Source: Pseudoduganella lurida
GTDB taxonomy: Bacteria; Pseudomonadota; Gammaproteobacteria; Burkholderiales; Burkholderiaceae_D
Reading direction: 5' to 3'
DNA: 64,000 nt
Assembly: GCF_007830455.1 (NCBI RefSeq)
Contig: NZ_VLLB01000009.1
Span: forward strand, 140,732 to 204,731
The notes beneath the pieces are model-generated. The model was not told the origin of the DNA and made no database searches. It saw nothing but the letters and a program-made list of their open reading frames with translations. The translations under genes were made by a program, and so were the position numbers. Shown here in pieces: positions 22,861-32,900 of this stretch. Every line of letters starts with the position of its first letter. The first letter of the stretch is position 1.

Positions 22861-24749
22861 TGGACGATATGCTCAAGGAGTTCGTCGTCGAGGCGATGGA
22901 CCTGGCGGTCAATGTCGAGGAGCACCTGCTGCGCCTCGAACGGGACCCGGACAACAAGGAAACGCTGAACGCCGTGTTCCGCTCGTTCCACACCATCAAG
23001 GGTGGCGCGGGCTTCATGAACCTGGGCGCCCTGGTGTCGGCCTGCCACCTGACGGAAAACCTGTTCGACGCGCTGCGCACCGGCGCAGCACCCGTCACGC
23101 CGCTGTCGATCGAGGCGGCGCTGCAGGCGTCCGGCTTCGTGGCCGACCAGCTGGCTGAACTGAACAACGGCGCCTCGCCGGACAGCATGGGCCCGATGCC
23201 GGCCGACCTGGAAGCGATCCTGAACGAAGCCATCGAGGGCAAGGAAACCTCGTCGAAGCCGGCCGCCAAGCCTGCCCCGGCACCCGTGGCCGCGCCGGCA
23301 CCGGTCGCTGCTGCCGCGCCTGCTGCCGTGCACACCGCGTCCGCCGACGGCCTGGACTGGGAATCGATGTACGAAGCGGTGGTACCGCCGGGAACCTACA
23401 CTCGCTCGGCCCCGGCAGTGAGCGCCCCCGCCGCCGCAGTTGCCACGCCCGTGGCCACGGCAGCACCGGCAGCCGCGGCTGCCGCGCCGGCTGCGGACGC
23501 CGCCTCCGGCAAGAAATGGGATGGCGTGGAACGCCGCGACGAGAAGCCCGCGCACGCCGCGCCGGCCAAGGAAGAAAGCATCCGCATCGACGCCGTCAAG
23601 CTCGACGCGCTGCTGGAAGTGGCCGGCGAATCCGTGCAGGCCGCCAACCAGGCCGCCGTGCTGCTGGAACGCCTGCAGCAGTTCAAGTTCGAAGGCCAGG
23701 CCGCCACGCTGATGTCGGCGCTGACGGAAACGCTGGAACGCGCCTCGCGCTACTCCACCGAACTGCAGCGCGCCACGCTGGCCACCCGCATGCAGCCGGT
23801 CGGCCGCCTGTTCCAGAAGTTCCCGCGCCTGGTGCGCGAGCTGGCCAAGGACCTGGGCAAGGAAGTCGAACTGATCATCGAGGGTGCGGAAACGGAAGTG
23901 GACCGCGTCGTCGTCGATTCGCTGTACGACCCGCTGGTGCACATGCTGCGGAATGCGCTGGACCATGGCGTGGAAGGTCCGGAAGCCCGCGTGGCCGCCG
24001 GCAAGGGTGCGAAATCGACCATCCTGCTGAAAGCGTGGCAGGAAGCCAACAGCGTGATGATCGTGCTGCAGGACGACGGCAAGGGCATGGACCCTGTCGC
24101 GCTGCGCCGCAAGGCCGGCGAAAAGGGCCTGATCTCGCCGACGGCGAACATGTCCGACGACGAGTCCTACCAGCTGGTGTTCCTGCCGGGCTTCTCGACG
24201 AAGGAAGTGGCGTCGTCGGTGTCCGGCCGCGGCGTGGGCATGGACGTGGTGAAGACCGCCGTCGAGAAGAACCGCGGCGCGATCCACATCGAGTCCGCGC
24301 TGGGCAAGGGCACCAAGTTCGCCATCCGCCTGCCGATCGAGCTGTCGATCGTGCCGACGATGCTGGTGTCGACCTCGGACGCGCTGTTGGCGCTGCCGAT
24401 GGCCGTCGTCGAGCGCGTCGTCGAGCTGCCGGAAACGTTCATGGAAGTGGGCGGTTCGCCGGTGCTGAAGGACCAGGGCCGGCCGCTGCCGGTGCGTTCG
24501 CTGGCCAATGCGCTGGGCTACGAACTGTCGACCGAACGGGTGGGCATCGTCATCAACGCACCGCAGCCATATATCCTGGCCGTGGGCGCCGTCGACGGCA
24601 CCGCCGACCTCGTCATCAAGCCGCTGACCGCCATTGCAGTGGATGGCGTCACGGGCACGGCGCGCTCCGCCGAAGGCGAGCTCGTCCTAGTCGTGGGCCT
24701 ATCTTTCCTGATGGATGGTTGCAGGAGCAGCGTGCGCATGGCAGCATAA
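22860..24749 (+). CDS. cheA: Chemotaxis histidine kinase CheA (short form)
   Basis: The 629-residue kinase has an N-terminal HPt domain with phospho-His44 (RSFHTIKGGAGFM), then an Ala/Pro-rich linker (about 125-215). P3 dimerisation, P4 HATPase with HMLRNALDHG, DDGKGMD and GRGVGMDVV, and the P5 CheW-like domain follow. A separate P2 CheY-binding domain is not evident; the linker takes its place. It is translationally coupled to cheZ and is followed by a terminator, with no cheY, cheW, cheR, cheB or receptor gene nearby. It may belong to a scattered chemotaxis system or serve a non-flagellar output. Confidence 0.93.
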   Translation: MDDMLKEFVVEAMDLAVNVEEHLLRLERDPDNKETLNAVFRSFHTIKGGAGFMNLGALVSACHLTENLFDALRTGAAPVTPLSIEAALQASGFVADQLAELNNGASPDSMGPMPADLEAILNEAIEGKETSSKPAAKPAPAPVAAPAPVAAAAPAAVHTASADGLDWESMYEAVVPPGTYTRSAPAVSAPAAAVATPVATAAPAAAAAAPAADAASGKKWDGVERRDEKPAHAAPAKEESIRIDAVKLDALLEVAGESVQAANQAAVLLERLQQFKFEGQAATLMSALTETLERASRYSTELQRATLATRMQPVGRLFQKFPRLVRELAKDLGKEVELIIEGAETEVDRVVVDSLYDPLVHMLRNALDHGVEGPEARVAAGKGAKSTILLKAWQEANSVMIVLQDDGKGMDPVALRRKAGEKGLISPTANMSDDESYQLVFLPGFSTKEVASSVSGRGVGMDVVKTAVEKNRGAIHIESALGKGTKFAIRLPIELSIVPTMLVSTSDALLALPMAVVERVVELPETFMEVGGSPVLKDQGRPLPVRSLANALGYELSTERVGIVINAPQPYILAVGAVDGTADLVIKPLTAIAVDGVTGTARSAEGELVLVVGLSFLMDGCRSSVRMAA

Positions 24750-24771
24750 GCAGTTTGCCAAGCTAGTCACC

Positions 24772-24803
24772 AAAAAGCCTGCGACGCAAATCGCAGGCTT
24801 TTT
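24772..24803 (+). terminator. Intrinsic terminator after cheA
   Basis: AAAAAGCCTGCGA and TCGCAGGCTTTTT form a perfect stem around CGCAAA, 23 bp after the cheA stop. Confidence 0.92.
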
Positions 24804-24812
24804 GTTTTTTTG

Positions 24813-24849
24813 TTGCCAAAAAACGGGGACTGTCCCCGATTTTTGGCAA
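24813..24849. repeat. Family C palindrome (GGGGACTGTCCCC core)
   Basis: TTGCCAAAAAACGGGGAC and its near-complement form a 37-bp palindrome ending GGCAA. It is flanked by AT-rich arms typical of this family. Other copies are at 35945, 42647 and 46413. Confidence 0.9.
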
Positions 24850-25007
24850 CGGAATCTGTAACATTAATGCAACACCGGCGCCCCAAGGCGCGCAGCACCG
24901 ATGCAAGGGACCGTGGCCCACGAGGCGGAAAGTCGGCTTGTTTTGCAGCGCACAAACTGTGGCATAATCAATTGGAACTTTTATCACACAGGCAGCAAGC
25001 AGCAATC

Positions 25008-26408
25008 ATGAAGACGCTTTACGACAAACTCTGGGAATCCCATGTGGTTCGCACGGAGGAAGACGGCACCGCCATCCTGTACATCGATCGCCACCTCGTG
25101 CATGAAGTCACCAGCCCGCAAGCCTTCGACGGCCTGCGCGCCGCCCACCGCCAGCCTTGGCGGCTGTCCGCCAACCTGGCCGTGGCCGACCACAATGTCC
25201 CCACCACCGACCGCTCGCACGGCATCGAGGATCCCGTTTCGCGCCTGCAGGTCGAAACGCTCGACAAGAACACCAGGGAGTACGGCGTCACGTACTTCAA
25301 CATGAACGACAAGCGCCAGGGCATCGTGCACGTGATCGGCCCGGAGCAGGGCGCCACCTTGCCCGGCATGACGGTCGTCTGCGGCGACTCGCACACGTCC
25401 ACGCACGGCGCCTTCGGCTGCCTGGCCCATGGTATCGGCACCTCCGAAGTGGAACACGTGCTGGCCACGCAGACGCTGCTGGCCAAGAAATCGAAATCGA
25501 TGCTGGTGCAGGTCGACGGCGCGCTGCCGGCCGGCGTGACCGCCAAGGACATCGTGCTGGCCGTGATCGGCGTCATCGGCACGGCCGGCGGCACGGGCTA
25601 CGCGATCGAATTCTCCGGCTCGACGATCCGTTCGCTGTCGATGGAAGGCCGCATGACGGTCTGTAACATGGCGATCGAGGCGGGCGCGCGCGCCGGCATG
25701 GTGGGCGTCGACCAGACCACGATCGACTACGTCAAAGGCCGTCCCTTCTCGCCGGTGGGCCCGCACTGGGACCGCGCCGTCGAGTACTGGCGCACGCTGC
25801 ATACCGAGCCGGGCGCGAAGTTCGACCTCGTCGTCACGCTCGACGCCGCGCAGATCAAGCCGCAGGTCACCTGGGGCACCTCGCCCGAGATGGTCGTGTC
25901 GGTCGATGCGCGCGTGCCGGACCCGGACCTGGAAAAGGATGCCGTCAAGCGCGAAGCCATGGAAAAGGCGCTGGTGTACATGGGCCTCACGCCGAACACG
26001 GCGATCGAGGACATCCGCATCGACAAGGTGTTCATCGGTTCCTGCACCAACTCGCGCATCGAGGACCTGCGCGCCGCGGCCGCCGTGGTGCGCGGCAAGC
26101 AGCGCGCTTCCAACGTGAAGCTGGCGATGGTGGTGCCCGGCTCCGGCCTGGTGAAGGAGCAGGCCGAGCGCGAAGGCCTGGACACGATCTTCCGCGCCGC
26201 CGGCTTCGAGTGGCGCGAACCGGGCTGCTCGATGTGCCTGGCGATGAATGCCGACCGCCTCGATCCGGGCGAGCGCTGCGCCTCGACCTCGAACCGCAAT
26301 TTCGAAGGCCGCCAGGGCCAGGGCGGCCGGACCCACCTGGTCTCGCCGGCCATGGCCGCTGCCGCCGGCATCGCCGGCCATTTCGTCGACGTTCGCGCGA
26401 TCCGCTGA
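25008..26408 (+). CDS. leuC: 3-isopropylmalate dehydratase large subunit LeuC
   Basis: With LeuD, LeuC isomerises 2-isopropylmalate to 3-isopropylmalate in leucine synthesis. The 466-residue protein is full length. It has the substrate block DHNVPTTDRSHG, CGDSHTSTHGAFG, and the three Cys ligands of the 4Fe-4S cluster in IGSCTNSR and GCSMC. The ATG at 25008 gives the standard MKTLYDKLWESHVV N-terminus. A possible promoter is TTGCAG (24943) with TAATCA (24965) at a 16-bp spacing. The family C palindrome upstream separates it from cheA. Confidence 0.97.
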   Translation: MKTLYDKLWESHVVRTEEDGTAILYIDRHLVHEVTSPQAFDGLRAAHRQPWRLSANLAVADHNVPTTDRSHGIEDPVSRLQVETLDKNTREYGVTYFNMNDKRQGIVHVIGPEQGATLPGMTVVCGDSHTSTHGAFGCLAHGIGTSEVEHVLATQTLLAKKSKSMLVQVDGALPAGVTAKDIVLAVIGVIGTAGGTGYAIEFSGSTIRSLSMEGRMTVCNMAIEAGARAGMVGVDQTTIDYVKGRPFSPVGPHWDRAVEYWRTLHTEPGAKFDLVVTLDAAQIKPQVTWGTSPEMVVSVDARVPDPDLEKDAVKREAMEKALVYMGLTPNTAIEDIRIDKVFIGSCTNSRIEDLRAAAAVVRGKQRASNVKLAMVVPGSGLVKEQAEREGLDTIFRAAGFEWREPGCSMCLAMNADRLDPGERCASTSNRNFEGRQGQGGRTHLVSPAMAAAAGIAGHFVDVRAIR

Positions 26409-26496
26409 ACGTCGCGGCCCGCGGGCCATCTTATCCGGCGCGCCATGCCGACCTGGCGTGGCGCCCGGGCAGTATCATTCACCGACATCCGACATC

Positions 26497-26628
26497 ATGA
26501 AAACCCGCGCCCTCGCCGCCGCCATCGTCCTCGCCACCCTCGTCCTCACGGGCTGCAACACCGTTGCCGGTTTCGGCAAGGATGTGCAGAAGGTCGGCCA
26601 GGTCGTCGAAGGCGCCGGCAGAAAATAA
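26497..26628 (+). CDS. Entericidin A/B-like small lipoprotein
   Basis: This 43-residue protein begins MKTRALAAAIVLATLVLTGC, a type II signal peptide with lipobox LTGC (Cys20). The short mature part NTVAGFGKDVQKVGQVVEGA fits the entericidin EcnA/EcnB family. Entericidins are small cell-envelope lipoproteins linked to stress-induced lysis in enterobacteria; the role in this group is unknown. It lies between leuC and leuD, an arrangement seen in Burkholderiales. Confidence 0.82.
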   Translation: MKTRALAAAIVLATLVLTGCNTVAGFGKDVQKVGQVVEGAGRK

Positions 26629-26672
26629 TTTTGCGGCACGGCCGCTGCGCCGTGCTCCACAGAGAGAGCAGC

Positions 26673-27320
26673 ATGGACAAATTTACGATCTACGAGGGCC
26701 TGGTGGCCCCGCTCGACCGCTCGAACGTCGATACCGACGCGATCATTCCGAAGCAGTTCCTGAAATCGATCCGCCGCACCGGCTTCGGCCCCAACCTGTT
26801 CGACGAATGGCGCTACCTGGACCACGGCGAACCCGGCATGGACAACGAGCGCCGTCCCCTCAATCCGGACTTCGTGCTGAACCAGCCGCGCTACCAGGGC
26901 GCCTCGATCCTCCTGACCCGCAAGAACTTCGGCTGCGGCTCCTCGCGCGAGCACGCGCCCTGGGCCCTGGACCAGTACGGCTTCCGCGCCATCCTCGCGC
27001 CCAGCTTTGCCGACATCTTCTTCAACAACAGCTACAAGAACGGCCTGCTGCCGGTCGTTCTCACCGAAGCGCAGATCGACCATCTGTTCGACGAAGTCAA
27101 GGCCTTCCCCGGCTACCGCCTGGTGGTGGACCTTGAACAGCAGCTCATCCGCTCGCAGGATGGCAAGATCGCCTACCCCTTCCAGATCGACCCGTTCCGC
27201 AAATACTGCCTGATGAACGGCCTCGACGACATCGGCCTGACCTTGCGCCATGCCGACAGCATCCGCGCCTTCGAGGAACGCCATCTGGCCAGCCAGCCGT
27301 GGCTGGCCAACAGCATCTAG
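26673..27320 (+). CDS. leuD: 3-isopropylmalate dehydratase small subunit LeuD
   Basis: This 215-residue swivel-domain subunit of isopropylmalate isomerase contains the conserved RSNVDTDAIIPKQFLK start, NFGCGSSREHAPWAL (substrate-binding loop) and FFNNSYKNGLLP. It is encoded 44 bp after the entericidin gene and 27 bp before leuB, consistent with one leucine operon. The length is normal for the bacterial form. Confidence 0.96.
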   Translation: MDKFTIYEGLVAPLDRSNVDTDAIIPKQFLKSIRRTGFGPNLFDEWRYLDHGEPGMDNERRPLNPDFVLNQPRYQGASILLTRKNFGCGSSREHAPWALDQYGFRAILAPSFADIFFNNSYKNGLLPVVLTEAQIDHLFDEVKAFPGYRLVVDLEQQLIRSQDGKIAYPFQIDPFRKYCLMNGLDDIGLTLRHADSIRAFEERHLASQPWLANSI

Positions 27321-27347
27321 TCACCCGAATCATCTGAGACGAAAACA

Positions 27348-28421
27348 ATGAAAATCGCAATCCTGCCCGGCGACGGCATCGGTCCCGAGATCGTCGCCCA
27401 GGCCGTCAAGGTGCTGAACGCCCTCGACGAACAGTTCGAACTGGAGACGGCCCCGGTCGGTGGCGCCGGCTACGAAGCGGCCGGCCATCCGCTGCCGGAG
27501 GCCACGCTGGCACTGGCGCAAGCGGCCGACGCCGTGCTGTTCGGCGCCGTCGGCGACTGGAAGTACGACACGCTGGACCGCCCGCTGCGGCCCGAACAGG
27601 CCATCCTCGGCCTGCGCAAGAACCTGGGCCTGTTCGCCAACCTGCGTCCGGCGATCCTGTATCCGGAACTGGCCGGCGCGTCCACGCTGAAACCCGAAGT
27701 GGTGTCGGGCCTGGACATCCTCATCATCCGCGAACTGACCGGCGACATTTATTTCGGCCAGCCGCGCGGCGTGCGCGAATGTCCCGATGGTCCGTTCAAG
27801 GGCCAGCGCGAAGGCTTCGACACGATGCGCTATGCGGAAGGCGAAATCCGCCGCATCGCCCACGTGGCGTTCCAGGCCGCGCAGAAGCGCGACAAGCGCC
27901 TGACCAGCGTTGACAAGGCCAACGTGCTGGAGACGTTCCAGTTCTGGAAGGACATCGTCACCGACGTCCACAAGGAATACCCGGACGTGGCGCTCGACCA
28001 CATGTATGTCGACAACGCCGCCATGCAGCTGGTGCGCGCGCCGAAGAAGTTCGACGTGATCGTCACCGGCAATATGTTCGGCGACATCCTGTCCGATGCG
28101 GCCGCGATGCTGACCGGCTCGATCGGCATGCTGCCATCGGCTTCGCTGGACGCCAACAACAAGGGCCTGTACGAACCGTCGCACGGCTCGGCGCCGGACA
28201 TCGCCGGCAAGGGCGTGGCCAATCCGCTGGCCACCATCCTGTCGGCCGCCATGCTGCTGCGCTTCTCGCTGGGCCGCGACGAACAGGCCGAGCGCATCGA
28301 GAACGCCGTCAAGGCCGTGCTGGCACAGGGCCTGCGCACGCCGGACATCCACGAAGCCGGCACCACCAAAGTGGGCACCGAGCAGATGGGCGATGCGGTC
28401 GTGGCCGCGCTGGCGAAGTAA
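27348..28421 (+). CDS. leuB: 3-isopropylmalate dehydrogenase LeuB
   Basis: LeuB oxidatively decarboxylates 3-isopropylmalate with NAD. The 357-residue protein has the N-terminal MKIAILPGDGIGPEIV, the substrate motif LFANLRPAILYPEL, the Mg-binding MYVDNAAMQL and FGDILSDAAAML, and the NAD motif EPSHGSAPDIAGKG. All are conserved. It is last in the leucine cluster and is followed after 73 bp by asd. Confidence 0.97.
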   Translation: MKIAILPGDGIGPEIVAQAVKVLNALDEQFELETAPVGGAGYEAAGHPLPEATLALAQAADAVLFGAVGDWKYDTLDRPLRPEQAILGLRKNLGLFANLRPAILYPELAGASTLKPEVVSGLDILIIRELTGDIYFGQPRGVRECPDGPFKGQREGFDTMRYAEGEIRRIAHVAFQAAQKRDKRLTSVDKANVLETFQFWKDIVTDVHKEYPDVALDHMYVDNAAMQLVRAPKKFDVIVTGNMFGDILSDAAAMLTGSIGMLPSASLDANNKGLYEPSHGSAPDIAGKGVANPLATILSAAMLLRFSLGRDEQAERIENAVKAVLAQGLRTPDIHEAGTTKVGTEQMGDAVVAALAK

Positions 28422-28494
28422 AAAATATCGTTGTCCACCGAACCCGCCGGGCGCGCGTTCAACGTGGACAACCAAAACATCGAAGGGGATTCAA

Positions 28495-29622
28495 ATGAAA
28501 TTAGTAGGTCTGGTAGGCTGGCGCGGCATGGTGGGTTCGGTCCTGATGCAGCGCATGCAGGAAGAGGGCGATTTCAACTTCATCGAGCCGGTATTCTTCA
28601 CCACCTCCAACACGGGCGGCGCGGCACCACAGTATGCGAAGAACGAAACGACGCTGAAGGACGCCACCAATATCGACGAACTGAAACGCTGCGAGATCAT
28701 CATCTCGTGCCAGGGCGGCGACTACACGGGCGAAGTGTTCCCGAAGCTGCGCGCGGCCGGCTGGAACGGCTACTGGATCGACGCGGCGTCCACGCTGCGC
28801 ATGGAGCAGGACTCGGTGATCGTGCTGGACCCGATCAACCTGAACGTCATCAAGGATGCGCTCACCAAGGGCGTGAAGAACTTCATCGGCGGGAACTGCA
28901 CCGTGTCGTGCATGCTGATGGGCCTGGGCGGCCTGTTCAAGCAGGACCTGGTGGAGTGGACCACGTCGATGACGTACCAGGCGGCTTCCGGCGGCGGCGC
29001 GCAGCACATGCGCGAGCTGCTCACGCAGTTCGGCACCATCAACCAGTCCGTGAAAGCGCTGCTGGACAACCCGGCCTCCGCGATCCTCGAGATCGACCGC
29101 CAGGTGCTGGCCACGCAGCACGGCCTGTCGGCGGACGAAACGAAGCAGTTCGGCGTGCCGCTGGCCGGCAACCTGATCCCGTGGATCGACAAGGACCTGG
29201 GCAACGGCCAGTCGAAGGAAGAGTGGAAGGGCGGCGCCGAGACCAACAAGATCCTCGGCCGCGGCGAAGGCTTCGGCTCCGCGGCGATCCCCGTCGACGG
29301 CCTGTGCGTGCGCATCGGCGCGATGCGCTGCCACTCGCAGGCTCTCACAATCAAACTGAAACAGGATGTGCCGCTGGACGAGATCAACGACATCATCGCT
29401 AACGACAACCAGTGGGTGAAGTTCGTGCCGAACACGCGCGAAGCGTCGGTGCGCGACCTGACGCCGGCCGCCGTCACGGGCAGCCTGACGATCCCGGTGG
29501 GCCGCGTGCGCAAGCTGTCGATGGGCCCGGAGTACATCTCCGCGTTCACCGTCGGCGACCAGCTGCTGTGGGGCGCCGCGGAACCGCTGCGCCGCATGCT
29601 GCGCATCGTGCTGGACAAGTAA
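28495..29622 (+). CDS. asd: Aspartate-semialdehyde dehydrogenase
   Basis: Asd reduces aspartyl phosphate to aspartate semialdehyde for lysine, threonine, methionine and diaminopimelate synthesis. The 375-residue protein has the NADP loop VGWRGMVGSVL, the active-site Cys in GGNCTVSCMLM, the QAASGGGAQHM block and the catalytic His in IGAMRCHSQAL. This is the enteric-type Asd. GAAGGGG precedes the ATG. A terminator follows. Confidence 0.96.
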   Translation: MKLVGLVGWRGMVGSVLMQRMQEEGDFNFIEPVFFTTSNTGGAAPQYAKNETTLKDATNIDELKRCEIIISCQGGDYTGEVFPKLRAAGWNGYWIDAASTLRMEQDSVIVLDPINLNVIKDALTKGVKNFIGGNCTVSCMLMGLGGLFKQDLVEWTTSMTYQAASGGGAQHMRELLTQFGTINQSVKALLDNPASAILEIDRQVLATQHGLSADETKQFGVPLAGNLIPWIDKDLGNGQSKEEWKGGAETNKILGRGEGFGSAAIPVDGLCVRIGAMRCHSQALTIKLKQDVPLDEINDIIANDNQWVKFVPNTREASVRDLTPAAVTGSLTIPVGRVRKLSMGPEYISAFTVGDQLLWGAAEPLRRMLRIVLDK

Positions 29623-29644
29623 GCGCCCGCGCATCGACGCACCA

Positions 29645-29674
29645 GGCCGGCCTCCACGGAGCGCCGGCCTTTTT
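29645..29674 (+). terminator. Intrinsic terminator after asd
   Basis: GGCCGGCCTCC and GGAGCGCCGGCC make a long stem with a small internal mismatch, followed by TTTTT, 22 bp after the asd stop. Confidence 0.88.
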
Positions 29675-29687
29675 CATGGCTCAGCTT

Positions 29688-29845
29688 GTGTCCCGGTGCC
29701 AGGCACCGTGACACAGGCTGAGCCATGACTCCGCATGGCCTGGTGCCAGGCACCATGACAGGAGCTGAGCCATGACTTCGTCTGCCCATTCCCTGTCACC
29801 GATACCTGACGAGTTCGTGTCACGGTGCCTGCCCCCCCGTGACAC
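29688..29845. repeat. Three family A palindromes upstream of fimV
   Basis: Copies at 29688-29714 (perfect GTGTC/GACAC ends), 29735-29762 (left end altered) and 29817-29845 (centre changed to a C-run). The first two are framed by GGCTCAG and CTGAGCC. The 344-bp gap 29623-29966 otherwise contains only the asd terminator and the fimV leader. Confidence 0.85.
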
Positions 29846-29966
29846 GGGCTCGACCGATGCCGCGGCCTTCCCACAGGCAAGAGCTTGCATGCTCCGGGGC
29901 ATGATGTTATGTTGGGACGTCCAGGAAGGGTGGTTTCCTGTCATTGCCAACTTATTACTACAGAAT

Positions 29967-32900
29967 ATGCCTGTACAAAAACGCTCCCGGGTTGCGTCGC
30001 TCGCTTTGTCCACACTGGCCAGTGCCATCATCGGCGCGGCGGTCCTGCCGGCGGCGCATGGGGCCGGGCTGGGCAAGCTGACGGTGCTGTCCGCCCTGGG
30101 CCAGCCGCTGCGCGCGGAGATCGAACTGACGGCCGTCACGCCGGACGAGGCGCGCGACCTGACGGCGAAGCTGGCCCCGGCCGCCGCCTTCAGTGCCGCC
30201 AGCATCGACTTCAACCCGGCGCTGCTGAACCTGCGCTTCGATATCGACCAGCGTGGCGAACGCCGCTTCATCCGCATCACGTCGGCCCAGCCGATCAACG
30301 AGCCGTTCGTCGACATGCTGCTCGAGCTCACCTGGGCCAGCGGCCGCCTAGTGCGCGAGTACACCTTCCTGCTCGATCCCGCGGACCTGCGCAATGCCCA
30401 GTCGCCGCAGGTGGCCGCGCCGGTCGAGGTGAACCGTGCGACTGCGCAGGCCGGCGCACCGGCACCGCAGCCTGCAACATCGGCACCGGCGCCGCAAAGC
30501 CCGCAGCAAAGCCAGCCGCGCCCGGCACCCGCCGCGCCGGAGCGTGCCGCGCCGCGCCAGGCCGCCAGCGAGGCACGCGAAACGGAAGTGACCGTGCGCC
30601 GCGGCGACACGCTGTCGCGCATCGCTGCCGAGAACAAGCCGGCCGAAGTGTCGCTGGACATGATGCTGGTGGCGCTGTACCGGGCCAACCCGGAAGCGTT
30701 CGCCGGCAAGAACATGAACCGCCTGAAGTCCGGCACGATCCTGACGATTCCCGACGAGGGCACGATCCGCGGCACCGGCCGTGGCGAAGCGCGCGGTGTC
30801 GTGGTCGCGCATGCCGCCGACTTCAATGCCTACCGCAACCGCCTGGCCGGGCAGGTCGCCGCGTCCACGCCGGCCAAGGCCGCCGGGCCCCAGCAGAGCG
30901 CCGCCGGCCAGATCGCGGCGAAGGTCGAGGAACGTCCGAACGCCGTGAATGCCGCCCAGGACCAGCTGAAGCTGTCGAAAGCGGGCGAGGCCGCGGGCAA
31001 GGCGGGCAGCACCGGCGCGGCCGAGGACAAGATCGCCAAGGACCAGCAGGTGGCCGATGCCGCCGCGCGCGTGAAGGAACTGGAAAAGAACGTCAGCGAC
31101 CTGGAAAACCTGGTGGCCGTGAAGAACAAGTCCGGTGCCGACGCGCAGAACCGCGCCACGCCGGAGATGGACGTGCATGGTGCGGCAGTCCCCGCCGCGC
31201 CGCAGCCGGTCGCACCGGCGGCTCCTGCCACGGAAGCGAAACCGGCAGCAACGCCCGCCGCCAAGCCAGCCGCCAAGCCCGCCCCCGTGCCGGCCCAGCT
31301 GGAACCGGGCATCATGGACACGGTGATGGACAATATCCAGGCCATCGCCATCGGCCTGGCCGCCGTGCTGGCCGGCGTGGGCCTGCTGGTGGCGCGCCGC
31401 CGCAAGGCCCGCGAAGCCTTCGTCGTGGCGCCGACGTCCGTCGTGGTGCCGCAGCCGGGCGAGCCGGGCCAGGTGCTGATCGCCGAGCCGGGCGGCCAGA
31501 GCGTCGACACCAGCAACAGCGTGTTCAATTCGAACTTCGCCCCGTCGGCCAGCCAGCTCGATACCAATGAAGTCGATCCGGTCGCCGAGGCCGATGTCTA
31601 CATTGCCTATGGCCGCGATGCGCAGGCCGAAGAGATCCTGAAGGAAGCGCTGCGCACCCATCCGGAACGGCATGCGGTGCGCCTGAAGCTGCTGGAGATC
31701 TACGCCAACCGCAAGGACCTGCAGGCGTTCGAGGCGCAGGCCACCGAGCTGCGCGGCTACACGGGCGGCGCCGGCGACGAGTGGGCGCAGGCCGCCACGC
31801 TGGGCCGCGGCATCGATCCGGCCAACCCGCTGTACGGCGACGCACCGGCAAGCAGCACGGCCTTCGGGTCCGCCGCGGTTGCCGGCACCGCGGCCGCCGC
31901 GGCCACCTTCGCCGCCAGCGATTTCGCGTCCGCGCTGGACGATGCTTCCCGGGCCCGCGAAGCGGAAGCGCGCGACGGGCTCGACCTCGATCTGGGCCAG
32001 GAGCCCGTGCCGCCCGCCGGCGACGAGGGCGCGGTCGCCCGGCCGGAAGAGCGCACCGCAGCGGGCGACCTGGACTTCGACTTCGGCGATGCGACGGCGC
32101 TGCCGGCCGCGTCCGCAGCATCCGACACGGCTTCGGCACCGGCCGACAACCTGATGGACTTCGATTTCGGCGACGACACGGCCGTGCCGGCGCCGGTGGC
32201 GCCCGCATCCGCACCTGCACCGGCACCTGCACCCAGTGTGGCCGATGCCGGCGACGCCGAGCACTTCCTCGACTTCGACCTGGGCGGCCTCGATGCGGCC
32301 ACGCCAGCAACGGTGCCGCCAGCATCGCCAGCCCCCGCGGCGGATCCATTCGCGGACAAGTCCGCCGACGACCTCGACCTGGCCTTCGACCTGCCGGGCG
32401 ACGCGGCGCGCCCCGAGGAAGTCACGGCCGCCCCGGCGCCTGCCGACCTGGCGATGGACTTCGACCTGGACCTGCCGGGCGACGACCAGCCTGCGACCGC
32501 CCCGGCCCCGGCCGCCGATCCGCTGGCCGAACTGGACCTGATGGACTTCGACGTGGCGGCCCCGCTGCCGCCCGCCGCGGCACCGTCGCTGGAGGACGAC
32601 TTCGCGCTGGATGCATTGCCCGAGCTGCCGGACTCCCCGGCCGGCACTGCGTCCGCCAATGGGGCGGGGACCAGCGCGCCGGCCGCCAGCGCGCCGCCGC
32701 CGGAATTCGACCTGTCCGGCATCGACCTGGAGCTGGACGAGCTGGCCGACCAGCCGCCGGCCGCCACGCCGCCACTGGTGGACGAGCCTGCCGTGCCGGC
32801 ACCGGCCGCCGCGCCGGAGCAGCTCACGCCGCTGCAGATGGAGATGGACACGAAGCTGGACCTGGCCGTGGCCTACCAGGAGATCGGCGACAAGGAAGGC

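Noticed and set aside
22323..24287. 654-codon minus-strand ORF over cheZ/cheA
   Set aside because: Opposite two certain genes, with low-complexity composition and no RBS.
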